Positions 60,839 to 64,000 of a DNA stretch of 64,000 nucleotides are shown one piece after another (position 1 is the first letter of the stretch; each line of letters opens with the position of its first letter). This stretch comes from Pontiella sulfatireligans (GTDB lineage Bacteria > Verrucomicrobiota > Kiritimatiellia > Kiritimatiellales > Pontiellaceae): positions 1,178,001 through 1,242,000 of the forward strand of contig NZ_CAAHFH010000002.1 of NCBI RefSeq assembly GCF_900890705.1, given 5' to 3'. The notes below the pieces were generated by a model. It saw only the letters and a program-made list of their open reading frames with translations, ran no database searches and was not told where the DNA came from. The translations under genes and the position numbers were made by a program.

Positions 60839-60904
60839 AGCGAATGAATGCAAAGCATCGAAGTTCCCCGTGGTCAAGATTCGATGCCTTACATTCATTC
60901 GTTG
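60839..60904. repeat. long inverted repeat after the intI remnant
   Basis: Arms of about 24 bases (CGAATGAATGCAAAGCATCG and the inverse CGATGCCTTACATTCATTCG) pair with two or three mismatches around about 18 bases. It is about 20 bases after the last recognisable intI codon, so it may mark the deletion edge. The rest up to the helicase start has no gene. Confidence 0.75.
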
Positions 60905-61013
60905 CTATTCCGCCTCCGTTGCGGCGTCGCGTACGGGTAGAACGACCTGCGGGTTTCTGATTTTTCTTGGAATCGGCATTCCCGCCGCTGGCGGGTTCGG
61001 GTAGAGTGCGCGG

Positions 61014-63029
61014 ATGATTTCCCTCGACCCAGCCCCGACGCCCCAAGCGGCCAAAACCACCGACGAGTTTTTCGAGCCGGGCGGTTTGCTGGAACGGCAT
61101 TGCGCCGTGGCCAAAATCGACTTTGAGCTCCGCCCGCAGCAGCAGAAAATGGCGCGCGCCGTGGCGGACGCCGCCGGCTTCGGCCACCACCTTTCCGTAG
61201 AGGCCGGCACGGGCGTCGGCAAAAGCTTTGCCTACCTCGTTCCCCAAATCCTGACAGCGCTGGAGCATGAAACGCGCTGCGTGATCGCCACCTACACCAT
61301 CACGTTGCAGGAACAGCTGATGCACAAGGACATCCCCTTCGTGCGCGAGGCGCTCGGGCGCGACTTCAAGGCGGTAATGGTGAAAGGCCGCTCAAACTAT
61401 CTCTGCCTGCTCCGCCTCCAGCGCGCACGGCGCAGCGCCGGCGACTTGTTCGACCACACCAAGGAGCGGCAGCTCAACGACATCTATTCGCTGGCAAACA
61501 ACAAGCAGCTCGGCGACGGAAGCGTTCAGGAATTGGAAGAACAGCCCGACCACGACGTGTGGGGCGCTGTCTGCGCCGAGCACGGCAACTGCACCGGCAA
61601 GCGCTGCCCGTTCTATAAAGATTGCTACTTCATGAATGCGCGGCAGGAAATGATGAATGCGCAGGTGCTGGTGGTGAACCACTCGCTCTTTTTCGCCGAG
61701 CTCGCCCTGCGTGCCGAAGGTGCGGCCATGCTGCCGCCCTACGGCTACGTAGTGTTCGATGAAGCCCACCAGATGGAGCAGGTCGCGTCGTCGCATCTCG
61801 GCATCCGGCTCTCGCTCTACCAGATTGAATACTGGCTTAACCGCATCCACTCCGAAAAGCGGCGAGGCATCCTTGCCGTGCTCAAAGACGGCAAAGGCAC
61901 CTTCATGGCCGATCAGGCCCGCGAAGCCGCCGGAGCCTTTTTCGAGGCCGTCCGCAGCCACTTTAAGCTCGGCCCACAAAAGACCCAACAACGCATCTTC
62001 GAGCCTCCGCCCATCGAAACGGATCTCGCGCTCAAGATCACCAACCTGTGCCACCATCTCAAAACGGTCACGCAAACGACCGACAACGAAGACACGCAGG
62101 CCGAAATCAAATCGCTCCGCAACCGGGGACTTGAGCTGCGCGATACAGTGGAAGCATTCCTCAAACAGTCGCTCGAAGGCCAAGTCTACTGGACGGAAAT
62201 CCAAGGGCGCCGCCGGCAGGCCGTGCTCTACTCCGCCCCGGTGGACGTCGGCCCCATCCTGCGCGAAATGCTCTTTGAAGAAATCCCCTGCGTCGTGATG
62301 ACCAGCGCCACGCTGGCCGTCGGCAGCAACCTTGAATATTTCCGCCACCGCGTCGGCGCGGCCGACTGCGCCGAGCTCCGCGTTGGGTCGCCGTTCGACT
62401 ATTCGCGACAGATGCAGATTCAGATCCCGATGAACATGCCTCCGCCATCGGCCAGCAACTTTGAAGAAGCCGCTTCCGTAGCAATTAAACATTTTGTAGA
62501 CGAAAGCCGAGGACGCGCATTCGTGCTGTTCACCAACTCGCGCTTCATGAATAAGGTCGCCGACGACCTGCGCTTTGATTTCGAGCTCGACGGCTACGGC
62601 TTCCTCGTTCAAGGCACCGGCACGCCGCCCAAGCTCATGCTCGAAAAATTCCGCGACCACGACGCCGGCGTGCTGTTCGGCCTCGACCGCTTTTGGATGG
62701 GCGTCGACGTGCAGGGCGAGGCGCTCAGCAACGTCATCATCACTCGCCTCCCCTTCGCCGTGCCCGACCACCCGCTGATCCAAGCGCGCTTCGAAACCAT
62801 CGAGGCCCGGGGAGGCAACCCGTTCAAAGAATATTCACTGCCCGAAGCCGTGCTCAAATTCCGCCAAGGCGTCGGCCGTCTCATCCGCAGCGGCAGCGAC
62901 TTCGGCACCGTCACGGTCCTCGACAGCCGCATCCGCAACCAGTGGTACGGCCGCCTCTTCCTAGAGTCGCTCGACGAGTGCCCGGTCGAGGAAGTAGAAG
63001 TGCCCGACCTCGAAACCGGCGACACATAG
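61014..63029 (+). CDS. dinG: DinG/XPD-type ATP-dependent DNA helicase
   Basis: A 671-residue superfamily 2 helicase. Motif I is SVEAGTGVGKSFAYL (about 62-76), DEAH box VVFDEAHQME (about 247), and motif VI FRQGVGRLIRSGSDFGT near the C-terminus. Four cysteines in the Fe-S region (CLLRLQRAR near residue 130, and CAEHGNCTGKRCPFYKDC about 187-205) suggest an iron-sulfur cluster, as in DinG and YoaA. It probably unwinds DNA with 5'-3' polarity in repair. The start at 61014 lacks a strong Shine-Dalgarno. Confidence 0.92.
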   Translation: MISLDPAPTPQAAKTTDEFFEPGGLLERHCAVAKIDFELRPQQQKMARAVADAAGFGHHLSVEAGTGVGKSFAYLVPQILTALEHETRCVIATYTITLQEQLMHKDIPFVREALGRDFKAVMVKGRSNYLCLLRLQRARRSAGDLFDHTKERQLNDIYSLANNKQLGDGSVQELEEQPDHDVWGAVCAEHGNCTGKRCPFYKDCYFMNARQEMMNAQVLVVNHSLFFAELALRAEGAAMLPPYGYVVFDEAHQMEQVASSHLGIRLSLYQIEYWLNRIHSEKRRGILAVLKDGKGTFMADQAREAAGAFFEAVRSHFKLGPQKTQQRIFEPPPIETDLALKITNLCHHLKTVTQTTDNEDTQAEIKSLRNRGLELRDTVEAFLKQSLEGQVYWTEIQGRRRQAVLYSAPVDVGPILREMLFEEIPCVVMTSATLAVGSNLEYFRHRVGAADCAELRVGSPFDYSRQMQIQIPMNMPPPSASNFEEAASVAIKHFVDESRGRAFVLFTNSRFMNKVADDLRFDFELDGYGFLVQGTGTPPKLMLEKFRDHDAGVLFGLDRFWMGVDVQGEALSNVIITRLPFAVPDHPLIQARFETIEARGGNPFKEYSLPEAVLKFRQGVGRLIRSGSDFGTVTVLDSRIRNQWYGRLFLESLDECPVEEVEVPDLETGDT

Positions 63030-63032
63030 ACA

Positions 63033-63060
63033 AAAAAAGCCCCGCAAGAATGCGGAGCTT
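63033..63060 (-). terminator. terminator between dinG and the DUF218 gene
   Basis: AAGCCCCGC and GCGGAGCTT form a stem with one mismatch; on the minus strand a run of seven T follows, so it mainly serves the DUF218 gene, which ends 34 bases away. Confidence 0.75.
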
Positions 63061-63093
63061 AAACAGAATGATTAGGGGGCGCCGGTGCGATGT

Positions 63094-63852
63094 TTATGGG
63101 AACCGCATACCCAGCTGCTCGTAGACAAAGAGCCGCGTATACTCCAACGCCTCGGCCGAAGGAATGCCTAAAGAGAATCCACCAACGCTTTGGAAGATAC
63201 GGGACCCGGCCGGAGCAGCGAGTGCATTTCTGTTTTTTTCTGCAGCCAAATGCATCAACCGAGGCACATGGTATGCATTCGAAACAAGAATAAGCCGTCC
63301 CGGAAAGCGGCTAAACGCATCGACCTCAAGCTTGGAGTTATACGCATCCTCTACCAGCACTAATTTTTCTGGTGGAATTCCAAAGGCGTTAAAATATGCA
63401 CCCAAGGCATCTTGCTTTGTTGCGGTAGGTTCGTCGGATGCAACGGAGACCACAAGCTGATACGCAATTCCGCGCTGCCCCAAAACCCTGCCAATACGCC
63501 CCGCCTCCTGCAATCTGATGAGGAAGCAATCGTTGAAACACCCGTTACAAGTTCCTTCCGGAACATCGCACACCTCAAATCCATTGCCGGCAACGCCAAC
63601 CACATAATTTGTGTCCGCACTTAGTAAAGAAGCATCCAAGCGGTGATGCTGGCTTTCAAGCCGATGCATCAAGCGGTTCCCAACCGAAGGTTGACTGCAA
63701 ATGAACAGGAGCATTATCCCCAACCCAATCAACACCCGGCCCGCCCGCTTGGTACGCTTGAACATGAGAAGCAATGCCCCAAGCAGCACCAGCTCGAATA
63801 CCACCGGCACCGGGAACACCATCCTCGATAAAACTTTTCGGATCAAAAACAT
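63094..63852 (-). CDS. YdcF/ElyC-like DUF218 membrane protein
   Basis: A 252-residue protein with two N-terminal helices (about 6-28 and 36-55) and a DUF218 domain (NYVVGVAGNGFEVCDVPEG; SVASDEPTATKQDALGAYFN; LILVSNAYHVPRLMHLAAE). The family is linked to envelope carbohydrate or undecaprenyl-phosphate metabolism (ElyC, SanA). The start at 63852 (MFLIRKVLSRM) is preferred: the frame is open further, but the upstream gene's coding end (63878) overlaps that extension. Confidence 0.85.
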   Translation of the reverse strand: MFLIRKVLSRMVFPVPVVFELVLLGALLLMFKRTKRAGRVLIGLGIMLLFICSQPSVGNRLMHRLESQHHRLDASLLSADTNYVVGVAGNGFEVCDVPEGTCNGCFNDCFLIRLQEAGRIGRVLGQRGIAYQLVVSVASDEPTATKQDALGAYFNAFGIPPEKLVLVEDAYNSKLEVDAFSRFPGRLILVSNAYHVPRLMHLAAEKNRNALAAPAGSRIFQSVGGFSLGIPSAEALEYTRLFVYEQLGMRFP

Positions 63853-63877
63853 TAACAATCTCTCTCGCAATCGAGTT

Positions 63878-64000
63878 CTATTTAACTGGAATTTTTCGCC
63901 AGGCAATTCCGGTTGCTTCAGAAAATTCACGGGCACTGAAGCACCAGATCACCAGCTTCTTCCCGGCAAGGTATTCCGGATCTTTCCGAGACCTGCCATA
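63878..64000 (-). CDS. C-terminus of a probable AlgX/AlgJ-like acetyltransferase (partial, cut by right edge)
   Basis: The 40 codons in the window end in TAG 63880-63878. They read SRKDPEYLAGKKLVIWCFSA then REFSEATGIAWRKIPVK. The pattern LAGKKLVxWxFSxRE is, as I recall, the C-terminal signature of SGNH-fold alginate O-acetyltransferase-like proteins (AlgJ/AlgX). The rest lies beyond the window. It is 25 bases upstream of the DUF218 gene, in the same direction, so the two may work on the same envelope polysaccharide. Confidence 0.55.
   Translation of the reverse strand, partial: YGRSRKDPEYLAGKKLVIWCFSAREFSEATGIAWRKIPVK

Overview
The window comes from a Gram-negative member of the PVC group, most likely Kiritimatiellota or Lentisphaerota. 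This is inferred from PEP-CTERM exported proteins, a lysine/alanine/proline histone H1-like protein, three-module beta-helix surface proteins, 2-oxoacid:ferredoxin oxidoreductase metabolism, and outer-membrane features (Lnt, porin, lipoproteins). No rRNA or tRNA gene was recognised, so the placement is an inference. Most of the window is a GC-rich backbone; about 53.6-60.8 kb is visibly more AT-rich and accessory.

Layout. 0-7 kb (minus strand): lnt (cut by the left edge), an unknown gene and nrdR; then an H1-like DNA-compaction protein; then nusA-infB. 7-12.5 kb: LemA with an M48 membrane protease, separated by a heptamer repeat tract, then a conserved unknown protein and two PEP-CTERM exported proteins. 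12.8-23.6 kb: one minus-strand block for the TCA cycle, sdhC-sdhA-sdhB, a CBS protein, korA, korB fused to CBS domains, sucC, sucD, gltA. A malic enzyme follows on the plus strand (24-25.5 kb). 25.5-31.4 kb is littered with palindromic repeats and broken genes: a HigA with a stop codon, a frameshifted addiction antitoxin with a toxin stub, a 60-bp fragment of malic enzyme, a transposase remnant and a frameshifted flavin/ferredoxin protein. Intact among them are a small secreted protein and an acyl-CoA dehydrogenase-like enzyme. 31.4-34.1 kb: a TetR regulator with two identical operators, nitroreductase, quinol monooxygenase and quinone reductase, a likely electrophile/quinone stress regulon. 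34.2-45.1 kb: Nudix hydrolase, a 1323-residue beta-helix protein, a membrane/AsmA-like fusion, two lipoproteins, a GDSL esterase and a subtilase. 45.3-51.5 kb: DUF485 + ActP-type symporter, a porin, and a large Cache-PAS-DUF294 sensor, which look like an organic-acid uptake unit with its own sensor. 51.5-53.3 kb: a frameshifted unknown gene and a lipoprotein hydrolase.

The most striking region is 53.7-60.8 kb. It reads as a chromosomal integron that has died. A broken intI (plus strand, 60.5-60.8 kb) lies divergent from a row of minus-strand cassette genes. The cassettes are separated by hairpins with attC architecture, and for the first three cassettes the 7-base core at the 5' end is the exact complement of the core in that cassette's own attC. 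An IS91-family element carrying its own tyrosine recombinase sits inside cassette 1, between the gene and its attC. The intI remnant is itself interrupted by a 58-bp repeat that has a second copy in the attI region. The window closes with a DinG-type helicase, a DUF218 protein, and the 3' end of a probable AlgX/AlgJ-like acetyltransferase.
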